From Phyto melanocephala (taxonomy: Eukaryota > Arthropoda > Insecta > Diptera > Rhinophoridae): DNA of 64,000 nucleotides. Both the position numbers and the translations under genes were made by a program. The notes under the pieces are model-generated. The model ran no database searches, was not told the origin of the DNA, and saw only the letters and a list, made by a program, of their open reading frames with translations. The stretch lies in NCBI GenBank assembly GCA_941918925.1, contig OW799233.1, forward strand, positions 77,999,797 through 78,063,796. Reading direction: 5' to 3'. The stretch's first letter is position 1; every line of letters starts with the position of its first letter. This document shows positions 45,270-55,988 of the stretch, in pieces.

Positions 45270-46532
45270 TTATTTATAAATTCTTGGTTGATTAGTATTA
45301 GTTATGTCAATTCCTCTTTGACCTTTATTTTGTCCAATTAAACTATAAGTTATTTTTCTAGGAAAATTATTCTCATCTAATATATCTATGATTTTCCTTT
45401 TATTTTCCCTATGAAAATCTAAATCACTTATAGTTAGTATCCTCCCTATAAGGTTTTTGGCTGTATTGATAATAATTCTTTTGGGATGTTTCGAATAGTA
45501 ATTAATGATTCTTCCTGAGGAAGTAGGTTTTTGGTACCAATCCATTAATAACTTATTTCCCCTTCTTATTATTAATGTGTCCAGATAGGAAAGTTTTGAA
45601 TCACATTCCTTTTCAATAGTAAATTTAATATCTTTATGAAAAGAATTAAAACTAATCAAAATATGGTCTATTTTATCCTCTGAAACAATACAAAATAAGT
45701 CATCAACATATTTTGTAATAATTTTTGGTTTTTTAGCCAGTTTTTCGATACATGTATCTAATAATTTCTCCATAACGATATCCGCTATAACAGGTGATGC
45801 TGGCGAACCCATAGGTAGTCCTTTCTGTTGTATATATATTTTATTATCATATCTAAAATATCTATTGTCCGTAATACAAAATTTGAGAATACGTAAAAAT
45901 AGATTTTTCTCCATTTTTGTATGTTCTCTTATCATATCCCATTTTTCTTCGATAATACAAATAGCTAAGTCTATGGGAATACTGGGAAAAAGTGATGCAA
46001 CATTTAATGAAATTAATTTTTCATTATTATGTATTTTTATGTGACTTAATTTATTTTTGAAATGTAAGGAATCTCTTACACTATAAATAGAATTTTTAGT
46101 AATGTTTCTAAGAACGTTTGTAATATATTTACATAATCCGTAAGAAGGGGAATTATTAAAAGAACAAATTGGTCTACAGGGAAAATTTTCTTTGTGGATT
46201 TTGGGTACTCCATATAACCTAGGAGCAATAGTAACATTTGTCTTAAAATAATTCCTTTCCAAAGATGTGATCACCTTATGTTTAAAAAGTTCTTCAACTA
46301 TGTCATTATTAGCTTTCTGTTATTTACTAGTAGGATCTTTTACTAAAGTTTTATATGTGGTAATATCACCCACAATATCATTCATTCTAGAAACATAATC
46401 ACATTTTTCCATAGCTACTGTCGTATTGCCCTTATCAGCATTCAAAATAATTATGTCTTTGTTATTCTTTAAAAATTTTCTTGTATCTTTCACTTTGTCT
46501 AATAAAAACCTATCTCTATTTGTCAATCTCAT
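45270..46532 (-). pseudogene. Penelope-like reverse transcriptase, copy 1
   Basis: 46532-46320 (about 70 codons) reads NKDIIILNADKGNTTVA and ends at TAA. The frame then resumes from 46274 with YGVPKIHKENFPCRPI, LPMGSPASPVIAD and the active site KYVDDLFCIV, followed by SYLDTLIIRR. Two TAA codons after QPRIYK (about 45270) replace codons that are sense in copy 2. The TAA between the two parts is shared with copy 2. The sequence order is typical of Penelope RT, which is related to telomerase. Not translatable as one protein. Confidence 0.85.
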
Positions 46533-46672
46533 TTTATTTATATGGTCATCAATAATTGTCGTAAATTTAGATCTATTTAGATATTTCCTGTTCTTCCTTT
46601 TCTTCTATTGTTTGTAAAAAATTAAATTAATTAAAAAAAGAGGTCAAATAAAGTATAGAATTATTGTGAAAA

Positions 46673-47528
46673 ATGGAGAGCACGTCCACTATGAATTATA
46701 ATTATTGGAAGAAGAATGAAGAAACAAAATTATCAAAATTAAATCCGCAATAACTTTTTTGATTCGTTGTAGGAATTCAGTTATTACTCCAAAATTTATT
46801 AGGAATTCAACTAAAAATGTTTCAAATATTTTTGAGGTAAATGGACTACATACTATGAAACAATCAATATGCACAACAAGATTCTAAGTTTGGCAATTAA
46901 GGAAAAACATGAAATTTTGAAATATTCAAGAAACCAATTGGATATTATAAAATTTAAGTTATTATTTTACTAGTGATGAAATGAATAGGTTTTTATTATA
47001 TGAGGATAGAATAGCAATTAAGATTAATGAAAAAATTAAAAATATTCATAGGAAAAAGTTTGATAACCTTAGTAATTTACATAGGAAAGAATTAGGTATT
47101 ACATTTAACAAAAAGTGGTTTGTTAACAAATCAAATGTAGATATTCCTTTAGATACACAGTGGGTTCTTTCATTAGGACCAAAATATTCATTACCAGTTA
47201 GAAAAGAAAAGTTTCCTATATTAAAAATGATAGCTGATGGAGAGGATTTTTTACAAACAATAGAAGAAAAGGAAGATCTAAATTTACGACAATTATTGAT
47301 GACCATATAAATAAAATGAGATTGACAAATAGAGATAGGTTTTTATTAGGCAAAGTGAAAGATACAAGAAAATTTTTAAAGAATAACAAAGACATAATTA
47401 TTTTGAATGCTGATAAGGGCAATACGACAGTAGCTATGGAAAAATGTGATTATGTTTCTAGAATGAATGATATTGTGGGTGATATTACCACATATAAAAC
47501 TTTAGTAAAAGATCCTACTAGTAAATAA
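46673..47528 (+). pseudogene. Penelope-like ORF, N-terminal region, copy 2
   Basis: Starts ESTSTMNYNYWKKNEETK, shifts frame near 46750 (RNSVITPKFIRNSTKN), and runs on through DEMNRFLLYEDRIAIKINEK and WVLSLGPKYSLPV (46981-47310). It then shifts again into NRDRFLLGKVKDTRKFLKNN and stops at TAA 47526-47528. The N-terminal Penelope region precedes the RT fingers. Several frameshifts make it non-functional. Confidence 0.75.
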
Positions 47529-47573
47529 CAGAAAGCTAATAATGACATAGTTGAAGAACTTTTTAAACATAAG

Positions 47574-48638
47574 GTGATCACATCTTTGGAAAGGAATTAT
47601 TTTAAGACAAATGTTACTATTGCTCCTAGGTTATATGGAGTACCCAAAATCCACAAAGAAAATTTTCCCTGTAGACCAATTTGTTCTTTTAATAATTCCC
47701 CTTCTTACGGATTATGTAAATATATTACAAACATTCTTAGAAACATTACTAAAAATTCTATTTATAGTGTAAGAGATTCCTTACATTTCAAAAATAAATT
47801 AAGTCACATAAAAATACATAATAATGAAAAATTAATTTCATTAAATGTTGCATCACTTTTTCCCAGTATTCCCATAGACTTAGCTATTTGTATTATCGAA
47901 GAAAAATGGGATATGATAAGAGAACATACAAAAATGGAGAAAAATCTATTTTTACGTATTCTCAAATTTTGTATTACGGACAATAGATATTTTAGATATG
48001 ATAATAAAATATATATACAACAGAAAGGACTACCTATGGGTTCGCCAGCATCACCTGTTATAGCGGATATCGTTATGGAGAAATTATTAGATACATGTAT
48101 CGAAAAACTGGCTAAAAAACCAAAAATTATTACAAAATATGTTGATGACTTATTTTGTATTGTTTCAGAGGATAAAATAGACCATATTTTGATAAGTTTT
48201 AATTCTTTTCATAAAGATATTAAATTTACTATTGAAAAGGAATGTGATTCAAAACTTTCCTATCTGGACACATTAATAATAAGAAGGGGAAATAAGTTAT
48301 TAATGGATTGGTACCAAAAACCTACTTCCTCAGGAAGAATCAGTAATTACTATTCGAAACATCCCAAAAGAATTATTATCAATACAGCCAAAAACCTTAT
48401 AGGGAGGATACTAACTATAAGTGATTTAGATTTTCATAGGGAAAATAAAAGGAAAATCATAGATATATTAGATGAGAATAATTTTCCTAGAAAAATAACT
48501 TATAGTTTAATTGGACAAAATAAAGGTCAAAGAGGAATTGACATAACTAATACTAATCAACCAAGAATTTATAAATCATTAATTTATGTACCTAAAGTGT
48601 CAGAACGATTAGAAAGATCGAAAATATTTGAAAAATGA
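47574..48638 (+). CDS. Penelope-like reverse transcriptase core, copy 2
   Basis: 354 codons without a stop: YGVPKIHKENFPCRPI (RT2-like), LISLNVASLFPSIPIDLA (RT3, with Asn where the motif usually has Asp: 'SLNVASLFPSIP'), LPMGSPASPVIADIVME (RT4) and KYVDDLFCIV (RT5, catalytic YVDD). These are followed by SYLDTLIIRR and the thumb-like region, ending ERSKIFEK at TGA. The possible loss of the first catalytic Asp in RT3 should be noted; it is shared by copy 1. The real ORF began upstream, so the ATG here is internal. Confidence 0.8.
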   Translation: MITSLERNYFKTNVTIAPRLYGVPKIHKENFPCRPICSFNNSPSYGLCKYITNILRNITKNSIYSVRDSLHFKNKLSHIKIHNNEKLISLNVASLFPSIPIDLAICIIEEKWDMIREHTKMEKNLFLRILKFCITDNRYFRYDNKIYIQQKGLPMGSPASPVIADIVMEKLLDTCIEKLAKKPKIITKYVDDLFCIVSEDKIDHILISFNSFHKDIKFTIEKECDSKLSYLDTLIIRRGNKLLMDWYQKPTSSGRISNYYSKHPKRIIINTAKNLIGRILTISDLDFHRENKRKIIDILDENNFPRKITYSLIGQNKGQRGIDITNTNQPRIYKSLIYVPKVSERLERSKIFEK

Positions 48639-48999
48639 GAAATATAAAATGACTAATAAAACGTACAATACATTAGGAAATTTATTTAGTAAGACAAAGG
48701 ACAAAATTGATAATCTTGAAAGATCTAATGTAGTATATAAAATTCCATGTAAGGGTAATAGTAGTGAAACTTGCGATAAAGTATATATAGGTACAACTAA
48801 GAATAAACTAAAAACTAGAATTGCAGGACATAAGTCAGACCAAAAATACAGGAATAATGTTTCACAGAAAACTGCATTAACATCACATTGTGTTAATGTT
48901 AATCATGATCCCGATTTTGGAAATACAATAGTTTTAAATACGGAAGATAGTTACAAACGTCGTTATTTATTAGAAATGTTACAGATAATAAACACATAA
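48628..48999 (+). CDS. Penelope-like GIY-YIG endonuclease, copy 2 (C-terminally truncated)
   Basis: Same sequence as copy 1 (KVYIGTTKNKLKTRIAGHK and SHCVNVNHDPDFGNT) up to LEMLQIINT, then replaced by unrelated CATAAACACATAAATAC repeats. It overlaps the RT frame by 11 nt in a different frame. Confidence 0.8.
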   Translation: MKNEKYKMTNKTYNTLGNLFSKTKDKIDNLERSNVVYKIPCKGNSSETCDKVYIGTTKNKLKTRIAGHKSDQKYRNNVSQKTALTSHCVNVNHDPDFGNTIVLNTEDSYKRRYLLEMLQIINT

Positions 49000-49170
49000 A
49001 CACATAAATACATATGTATGTATAATATTTTATTCAAAAACTTAAAAAAAAAAATAATAATAATAATTCATTATTAAAAAATTAAGCTATCTTAAAAGCA
49101 AAACATTTCATAATTTATATTTCACTTAAAACAAAACTAAATTTCAGGAACAATTCATTTATCACATACA
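49000..49170. other. AT-rich junction after the Penelope copy
   Basis: AT-rich sequence with CATAAACA and TAATAATAA runs; nothing recognised. Confidence 0.3.
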
Positions 49171-50440
49171 CTCCAGTTCATTTAAATAACAACAGCAACA
49201 AATTAATATGTTACTGGGAATTTTTAATCAACCAACCAAAACAAAAAGGCACAATAATTTTTTTTTAGATATTTTGTTTTATTGTTAGTTATTATTATTA
49301 TAGATTTTTTATATGTTCTTGTAATTTATTTATTAAAGTTTGAAAAAAGCTGCTGGAAAATTGAAAAACAAATAGTTCATTTGAATAACAACGGCAGAGA
49401 AAAGTTTGAAAATCATAAAAATTATTCACTAAATTAGTTTTTATTATTAAGAACTATTTGGTTTGAATTGTTCTCTTATGTTTAGTAGTGAGCGTTTCCT
49501 TCATGGTGCTTAATAACCTCAAATATGAGACTTGGAATGGAATCGTATAGAGTTTTAAGGTAATCTAAGGAAATCTCGTCCCAAGCGGTCTTGATTTCAT
49601 TGATGTAACGTCTTCATATTGTTTACCTCCTTCATAAACTTTCCGTGAAAGCCATCCCCAGACGTTTTCCACTATGTTAAAGTCTGGTGAGTACGGTGGC
49701 CAGTCTAGCAGCGTCAAAGGTCAAAAAATGTTACTGCATTCCGGAAAAGCTCATTCCAGAATGCTTTTATAATGTTCTGCGTTCAGTTTTGTCGTTTTAA
49801 ATTGTAGTTTAATCTGGCCATAGTATGATACGGCACCCCATATCATTATTCCACCAATGCGACTGTGCCGACGGCTTAATATTACTTCCTCTTTTCTAAT
49901 GTCATGGTAATATAAGTTATACCCGTCAGAACCATCCAGGCTAAACTTCTTTTCATCAGAAAAGACAACCGTGTTCCACGTCATATGAACATTTGCAAAA
50001 TCCAATCGTTTTTGTTTGTGAATAGGTTTAAAAATTGTTTCTTTTTTTTAAGTTTCATTCTCTGAATATGCGGAGCACCCACAATCAAACGCCAAACAGT
50101 CTAAATACTAGCGAAAACTGGTACGGAATCAGAGGAATTAGATGCAATTCGTAAAATTGCACGCTTGATGATAAGATACTTGCTGGTCTTCCTTTCATGT
50201 TTTTCCCATACGAATTCCAATTTTTGATGTAATTAAAGACAACACGAGCACTTCTGCCGATTTTCTCTCCAATTTTTCTAAAGGAAATTTTTTTTCAAAA
50301 TAGGCTTCAATTTAATAGTTGTGAAAAATGGCATTAATTGGTAGCATTGAGCAATTTATCAATAAATAAAAAAATTTACTTTTTTTTTGGAAAAGTACTG
50401 TTTTTTCCCCCTCAATGTATTTTTTTTTCACTTTTCAAAT
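49170..50440 (-). mobile_element. Tc1/Tc3-like transposon remnant
   Basis: The minus-strand transposase fragments at 49630-50005 sit inside flanks that carry a direct repeat: GTTCATTTAAATAACAACAG near 49172 and GTTCATTTGAATAACAACGG near 49376, about 200 bp apart, like the doubled ends of IR/DR elements. The other end is not clear (GGAAAAGTACTGTTTTTTCC near 50390). The Ty3/gypsy coding sequence starts immediately after. Confidence 0.55.
49630..50005 (-). pseudogene. Tc3-like transposase remnant lacking the second catalytic Asp
   Basis: 50005-49751 reads WNTVVFSDEKKFSLDGSDGY (first Asp) and GGIMIWGAVSYYGQI. The next recognisable block, about 49715-49630, reads LDWPPYSPDFNIVENVWGWL-type sequence with the Glu, in another frame. 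The 'QQDNA' segment that should lie between is absent, so a deletion removed the second Asp. Inactive. Confidence 0.75.
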
Positions 50441-50453
50441 ATGGCAACCCTAG

Positions 50454-50786
50454 TTGGTGAACAAGGAGCAAAAAGGCATGCAGCCGTCGTCGACGTACGA
50501 TATAAATAAATTACAACATCAGAATAAACACAATAATAATTTTCACCTGAAACCTAACCAAAAACAATCGTTAGAAAAATGTCAAAAGTGCAATACAAAA
50601 CACGCTATTGGGAGTTGTCCGGCGAAGAACTGGAATTGTTTCAAATGTGGGAAAAAAGGGCATTCATTCAAGGCCTGCTTTTCAAAATCTAATCGGAAGA
50701 ATCAGCAATACTCATCTCCAAATCAGGCTAAACATCAAAATATAAATGAATTGGACTACAAATTGGCAACAATCAACTGGGTACAC
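50454..50786 (+). pseudogene. Gag nucleocapsid fragment with two zinc knuckles
   Basis: CQKCNTKHAIGSC and CFKCGKKGHSFKAC are two CCHC knuckles in a Lys/Asn/Gln-rich context, typical of retrotransposon nucleocapsid, which packages the RNA. No ATG or matrix/capsid part remains. The frame runs into the solo LTR. Beyond the LTR and its 4-bp duplication the frame stays in phase toward the protease. Confidence 0.75.
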
Positions 50787-51351
50787 TGTAATGGATTTTC
50801 TTGTAAGTGTGTAATGAGTTCCCTATAGCCCTTGGTTATTTTTCGTAGCTGTCAGGGTTTCAGCTGATTTACAAGGCGTTCAAAGGAACTGCCGAATTGT
50901 TTTGAGGCTTTCAATTAAAACACAAGGCAAGTTGTTGCCGAATTAGTATTGTAATTTCAAGTCTAATTTTATTTAATTTTATTTGTTCTTATATACTAAG
51001 TTTGTAATTAATTCTTAGCCTTACTAACTTATTATACTTATTGACAAAGTTCTATTTGTCTCTATCGGTACCATTAATATATCAAGATTTACTCTCTCTG
51101 TAATTGTACTAGCCAATCAGAATGTTGGTATTTGTAAATGTACTCATTTACATCAAAACACTCAATGTGGTTTGTTTGCATTCTGATTGAGTAACATGTA
51201 TTCATTTCCATTTATACTTGACCTATATTCTAGTGAATGTGGGTCAATGCAGTTATTTGATCCATTGTATACCCTACTATAATTTGGATTGTATGTATGA
51301 ATTTCAGAGTGGGCAATGTGTGTGCAGTAGACACTTGTGAGGTACACTACA
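50787..51351. mobile_element. Solo LTR inserted in the Gag-protease junction
   Basis: 565 bp starting TGTAATG and ending CACTACA (terminal inverted repeat TGTArTG), flanked by ACAC at 50783-50786 and 51352-51355. Discounting it puts the host retroelement's reading frame back in phase, which independently supports these boundaries. Not similar to the LTR at 8761-9284. Confidence 0.75.
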
Positions 51352-51391
51352 ACACCGTGAAAATGAGCCGCTTTTAACAAATGTGTTGATC

Positions 51392-52385
51392 GGTGGGGTG
51401 CAATAACGCCTTACGAAATAAGGCCTTTAAGGCTTTATTTCACTTCCAATTGAGAAATAAGGTCTTTGTTGCGGAAAGGGCTTTATTGCACTTTGAAAGT
51501 GACATAAGGCCTTTATTGAAATTTAGCCAATGGTGCAATAAAGCCTTTATTTTATATTTTTTGATTCTTTTGTTACGCTGTTCAATTTATTGTTTTTTGT
51601 TGTTGTTGATAACAATCCAATATCTTTAAACAACTGCTAATAATACATATTGCTCATAATGAACATGTAAGTATATATTTTCGGTGGCATGTCATAATGT
51701 CCATGAACATTGTGCCACACAAATAGTGACAATAATGTCCATGGACTTTATGCACTACGTAGGAAAAAGCCACCTAAATCTCACTTAATACAGTTTTTCT
51801 GCGTGGCGGCCTGCGGCCGATCTTAGGGGTTTTCTCCTGCATAGGACGCGGCAGGTGGCTTCGCTGAATACAGTTTTCCTTCACGCGTCTCATTATCTTC
51901 CGTAGTGTGACGCGCGCAGGGAAACTTTATTCAGCGAAGCCACCTGCCGCGTCCCATGGAGGAGAAAACTCCTAAGAGCGGCCGCAGGCCGCCACGCAGA
52001 AAAACTTTATAAAGCAAAGATTTTCAATATTGTTGCAGTTAAATTAATATTTGTGTATGCTTTTATGCAAAAATGTGTAATGATTAAAGTGATTTTTTTT
52101 TTTCATTTTGGTGTGATTTCGTTTCCATAAGTGGGATTAATTAATAATGTTCTATTAATTTTTGTCAATATGAAATTTTTTTATAATTGTTCAATAAAAT
52201 ATAAGAAGAATAAGAAATTTTATTGCTTCATTTGAAAAGAAATTTAAGTGAAATAAGACCTTTACGGCTTTATTTCACTTTCAAAGTGCAATAAAACCTT
52301 TTTGGAAATAAAGGCATTATTTCACTTTCCATTGAGAAATAAAGCCTTAAAGGCCTTATTTCGTAAGGCGTTATTGCACCCCATC
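51392..52385. mobile_element. Mutator-like fold-back element with 9-bp target duplication
   Basis: GGTGGGGTGCAATAACGCC at 51392 and the complement of GATGGGGTGCAATAACGCC ending 52385. The arms match for about 130 bp and consist of repeated CTTTATTKCACTT and AAGGCCTTT modules. GTGTTGATC is duplicated exactly (51383-51391 and 52386-52394). A 9-bp duplication with long TIRs fits MULEs. There is no transposase. A GC-rich hairpin lies inside. Confidence 0.8.
51795..52015. repeat. GC-rich hairpin, about 100-bp arms
   Basis: TTTTTCTGCGTGGCGGCCTG and onward (51801-51890) is matched inverted by sequence up to about 52010 with few changes. The loop is about 40 bp and itself begins CACGCG and ends GACGCGCG. 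The arms are far more GC-rich than anything nearby. It may be a separate fold-back nested in the MULE-like element. Confidence 0.8.
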
Positions 52386-52394
52386 GTGTTGATC

Positions 52395-53345
52395 AATGAC
52401 AAGAATGTGGTGATGGAGATTGATACGGGAGCGGTAGTGTCTGTAATTTCTAATATAGATTATGAATTTTATTTTAAAAATGAGAAATTAAATATTATTA
52501 GTTATCCCCCATTACAGGTTTTGACAGGTTCTAAGGTTGAGTTACACGGCGTAATTTTTTTACTGATCAGACCGGTAAGTCAAGTGGACATTTTTTAGTG
52601 CAAAACATCTGCCAGTCGAATATTATGGAGGAGTGGAAATGTAAACTTCCCTCGTTGTTTTTGAGAAATAAGAATCCCATTAAACAGTTTTCTGTTGACG
52701 TTTTTGTACAGCCAGATTCACAACCAAAATTTTTTAAGCCATATTCGGTACCTATTAGTTTGAAGTCAAAAGTAGAGGCGGAATTGAGAAATATGTAGAA
52801 GAAGGGTTTATAAAACCAGTTCGTAATAGTAAATGGGCGGCACCCATAGTCTGTGTTTTAAAAAAAGATTCAAGTGTTAGACTATGTGGCAATTTTAAAG
52901 TCACTATAAATCCAGTAATTGAAATGGATGTATATCCACTGCCTCTAATAGACGACACAACGCATTTTTGTATTTTGGACTTAAGCAAAGCTTATTTGCA
53001 ATTATTATTAAATGATTCGTCAAGGTAATTTCTAACAATCAATACCCATATGGGGTTGTTTGAATTTTGTAGATTGCCTTTTGGCGTTGCTACGGCACCA
53101 ATGATTTTCCAGCGGGTCATAGATAATAATAAAACCAAATAATGCAAGGCTTAGAGGGGGTGGCAGTTTATTTGGATGATATTTTGGTGGCCGGTATGGG
53201 TAGAGAAGATTGTCGGGAAAATTTGGTTAAAGTGTTGACTAGACTACAAGAATTCAATGTTCGTATAAACTGGGACAAGTGTAAACTTTTGGAGAGAAAT
53301 CTTGAATATTTGGGGCACGTTCTGACCCCGGAAGTAATAAAACCT
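52395..53345 (+). pseudogene. Ty3/gypsy protease and reverse transcriptase
   Basis: Protease: MEIDTGAVVSVIS carries the D-T-G active site. RT blocks follow: FIKPVRNSKWAAPIVCVLKK, ILDLSKAYLQL (catalytic Asp region), FCRLPFGVATAP and AVYLDDILVAG (YLDD, catalytic), then the RINWDKCKLL and YLGHVLT connection blocks. Stops at about 52797, 53025 and 53346 and frame changes near 53130 break it. The blocks are otherwise well conserved, so the decay is fairly recent. Confidence 0.85.
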
Positions 53346-53366
53346 TAAAAAAAAATTGAGGCCATA

Positions 53367-53930
53367 ATGTTAGCTCCCACTCCAGTTAATGTGGACCAGC
53401 TGCAAAGTTTTTTGGGGTTAGTAAATTATTATTCAAAATTTTTGCCCAACATTTCTACTGTGTTTGCACCTTTGCATAAATTGCTTCGTAAAGAAGTGGT
53501 GCTGGGACGAAGCGTGTGCTCAAGCGTTTGTAAACTGCAAAAAATTACTTTGTGAAAACGACCTACTATTTCATTTTGACCCAACAAAACAAATAGTAAT
53601 AGCGTGTGATGCTTCACCATATGGGGTAGGGGCGATTCTTAGTGTTGTTGTCAAATCCATCGAGAAGCTTTAGCTGTAGTATATGCTATTAAAAAATTTC
53701 ATAAGTTTGTTTATGGTTATAGGTTTACAGTGCACACTGACCACCAGCCATTGGAAAAGCTTTTGGGAGACCAAAAAGCTTTGGCAAATATTGTGTCAGT
53801 CCGTTTTCATAGATGGATTTTATTCCTTTCAAATCATAATTGTACAATTAAATACCGACCTGGTGCAAAACAAAAAAACGTTGATGCACTTTCACGTTTA
53901 CCTTTAGAAGGTACAACAACCGTAAGTAAC
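53367..53930 (+). pseudogene. Ty3/gypsy RNase H domain
   Basis: SFLGLVNYYSKFLPN leads into the tether. IVIACDASPYGVGAIL carries the first RNase H Asp, VHTDHQPLEKLL the 'TDHxxL' block and RPGAKQKNVDALSRLP the 'G..N..AD.LSR' block (here VDALSR). It is read in three frames. Degrades the RNA strand of the hybrid in active relatives. Confidence 0.8.
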
Positions 53931-54154
53931 TACAATCTCAATTTTTTAATTTTGATAAAGATTATATCCCATTTCTATTAATGAAATTTCGAAGATCTCT
54001 GGAAAAGATGAGCACATCAGACAGATAATTAATTTCATTGAAAATGATGGTTGGCCAGAGTCAAAAAAGTTGGACGATAGTTTAAGTCCATACAAAAATG
54101 TAAAACTTGCTCTTGAGGTAAGAGATACTTAAATGTCTGTTTTACGCAGACCGA

Positions 54155-54919
54155 TTGGTAATACCATCAATTTTGAGTGGAAGGGTTTTGTCATTGTTAC
54201 ATGACACCCATGTTGGTATTGTACGTATGAAGCTTTTGGCTCGAAGTTGTGTATGGTGGCCGTCAATTGACGCAAATATTGAAAAATTTGTTTTAAATTG
54301 TTCAGTATGTCAAAAGTCTCAAAACAAAACAAAAGATTGCCCAAATTTTACTTGGCCTTCTACTTCATATCCCTTTGAACGTGTACACGTGGATCTTTTT
54401 CAGTTTCAAAACACAGATTTTTTTATCATAGTTGATGATTTTTCAAAATGGATTGATGTGCACATTGATCATCATAGAAAAATTGAAATTAATATTTTCA
54501 AATTTTGGATTGTGTAACATTTTGGTTAACGAGAGGAATTTAAATTCTTTTTAAAATGTAATGGTATAAACCAAATGTTAAGTCCAGCATATCATCCTCC
54601 GAGTAATGGATTGGCAGAACGTGGTGTACAGACTGTAAAACGTAGTTTAAAGTCTTATTTCATGTCTGATCAAGTAAGAAAGTTATCCATACAAAACATT
54701 ATTTTAAATTTTTTGTTTAAATATCGAAATACTCCAACAACCGTAACTGGTATTTGCCCAAGTGAGCTTGTGTTAGCTTTTAAACCAATAACACCTTTGT
54801 CATATGGTGGCTCTAAAGAGGTTTCAAATATAATATTAACACCTACAAAGTATAAAATGCAAAAAAGTAAAGAAAAGAAGCTTTTGAAAAGAGCTCAAAA
54901 GCAAACAATTTTCATTTAA
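54155..54919 (+). pseudogene. Ty3/gypsy integrase lacking the central catalytic Asp
   Basis: An HHCC zinc module (HDTHVGIVRMKLL, then NCSVCQKSQ), the first catalytic region VHVDLFQF, VDDFSKWIDV, then a gap, then YHPPSNGLAERGVQTVKRSL with the catalytic Glu. The 'SDNGxQF' stretch expected between them is missing at about 54515-54570, so the DDE triad is incomplete. It continues in another frame to the end of the element near 55236. Confidence 0.8.
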
Positions 54920-55236
54920 AGGTTGGGAAAAAAATATTATATTTAAATCCAAATGGAAATACTGATGCAAAATGGATCAAAGGGTCAATTTGTATTATTA
55001 TTTTAAATACTCTTTATTTAATAGAAGTCAATAAAAGACGTATAGTAGCTCATAGAAATCAACTTAAAAAAGTTGATAAGGATATAGTTCTACCATTTGC
55101 TAAGGGTAACCAAAATCATCAAGTTCAGAGTGAAGGCGAAGAATTTATGGATGCAGAAGAATTTTTTAAAAAAGATGAAGAAGTACCTCTGAAAGATTGG
55201 TTAAGGAAAAAGCCTTATGTAAATTACAAACTATAA

Positions 55237-55985
55237 TCTATTTTTTTATGAAATTTTATTAATGTAATAAAGTACAAACTATTTTTTTTTTTAAATTAAT
55301 ATAATTATTTTTTTTAGAGAAGTTTAAAGTTGTAAACATTTGGATAATTTATTAGAACGAATCTAAATGAATTTCTATTAAAAAATATATATATATATAT
55401 ATTTTTTACTTAAGATTATACACTATTTTTGAAAAAAGAAAGAAATGTAATATTGTATATAAAAATAATTAGTATACTTTTGTGACACACTGTATTTGTT
55501 GTTTGGAACATCTGCATTGTTACTAAAATACTCAGAATCGTATGACAATGAGTTAAAGCTTTAATTACTCTCAATGTTTGTATATATCCATAAGTGGAGT
55601 TGCAATAACAACAAATATGCATATAGTCATAGGTTAAGAGATCATCTTATTATTTTTATCATGCCACTCGTTTTCTTTCATTCTACTAAGCAACAGAAAA
55701 TAAAGTAACGTTAAATATAAAACAACAGATTTTGTTATTTCTTTATTTACATATATAACACATATGAACTATTTTAATATCATATTTTTTGCCATTTGAG
55801 TAGGCTTTGTTCGCTGCATACGTAACGGGACTTTGAACATTTTCTTGAACCAGTGTGGTCATCTATTATAATATGTAGGCCCATACAAATCGGTTTTTGT
55901 TAGTTTTCTCGATATGTCAATTTTAAGCAATTTCTAACACTGTTGTTATTAACATGAACTATAGTGTACATATATTTTTATTTTG
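55237..55985. other. AT-rich DNA right of the retroelement; no LTR recognised
   Basis: Only short frames and an ATATATAT run. A stretch at 55800-55870 (-) is open in two frames but cannot be tied to an exon. Confidence 0.35.
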
Positions 55986-55988
55986 AAA

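Larger units (their letters stand above)
44434..46619 (-). mobile_element. Penelope-like retroelement, copy 1 (5' truncated)
   Basis: Encodes RT then GIY-YIG endonuclease on the minus strand, followed by a hammerhead-like motif and GAGGTCAAATAAAGTATAGA at the far 3' end (44457 downward). That last sequence recurs at 46640 directly before the ORF of copy 2, as expected for the pseudo-LTR of a Penelope-like element. The 5' end is truncated at TTTTTTACAAACAATAGAAG (46619), where it abuts the 5' leader of copy 2 head to head. Confidence 0.9.
46620..48999 (+). mobile_element. Penelope-like retroelement, copy 2 (3' truncated)
   Basis: A leader with GAGGTCAAATAAAGTATAGA (46640) precedes ATG at about 46673 (ESTSTMNYNYWKKNEETK). 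The N-terminal region, RT and endonuclease follow in several frames. It ends abruptly after AATAAACACA (48999), losing the last 26 endonuclease codons and the ribozyme region. Copy 1 and copy 2 are nearly identical over their shared length but in inverted order. Confidence 0.9.
50454..55236 (+). mobile_element. Ty3/gypsy-type LTR retrotransposon, degraded internal region
   Basis: In order on the + strand: Gag zinc knuckles (50454-50786), protease (52395-52470), RT (52600-53345), RNase H (53370-53925), integrase (54155-54860) and a C-terminal tail ending at TAA 55234-55236. The PR-RT-RH-IN order is Ty3/gypsy. Many frameshifts and stops. A solo LTR (50787-51351) and a Mutator-like element (51392-52385) interrupt it between Gag and protease. 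Its own LTRs were not found, and the 5' side abuts the Tc3-like remnant. Confidence 0.85.

Noticed and set aside
47046..47422. Minus-strand frames over the right Penelope copy
   Set aside because: Shadows of the Penelope coding strand; mirrored by a + strand shadow at 46426-46617 in the inverted copy.
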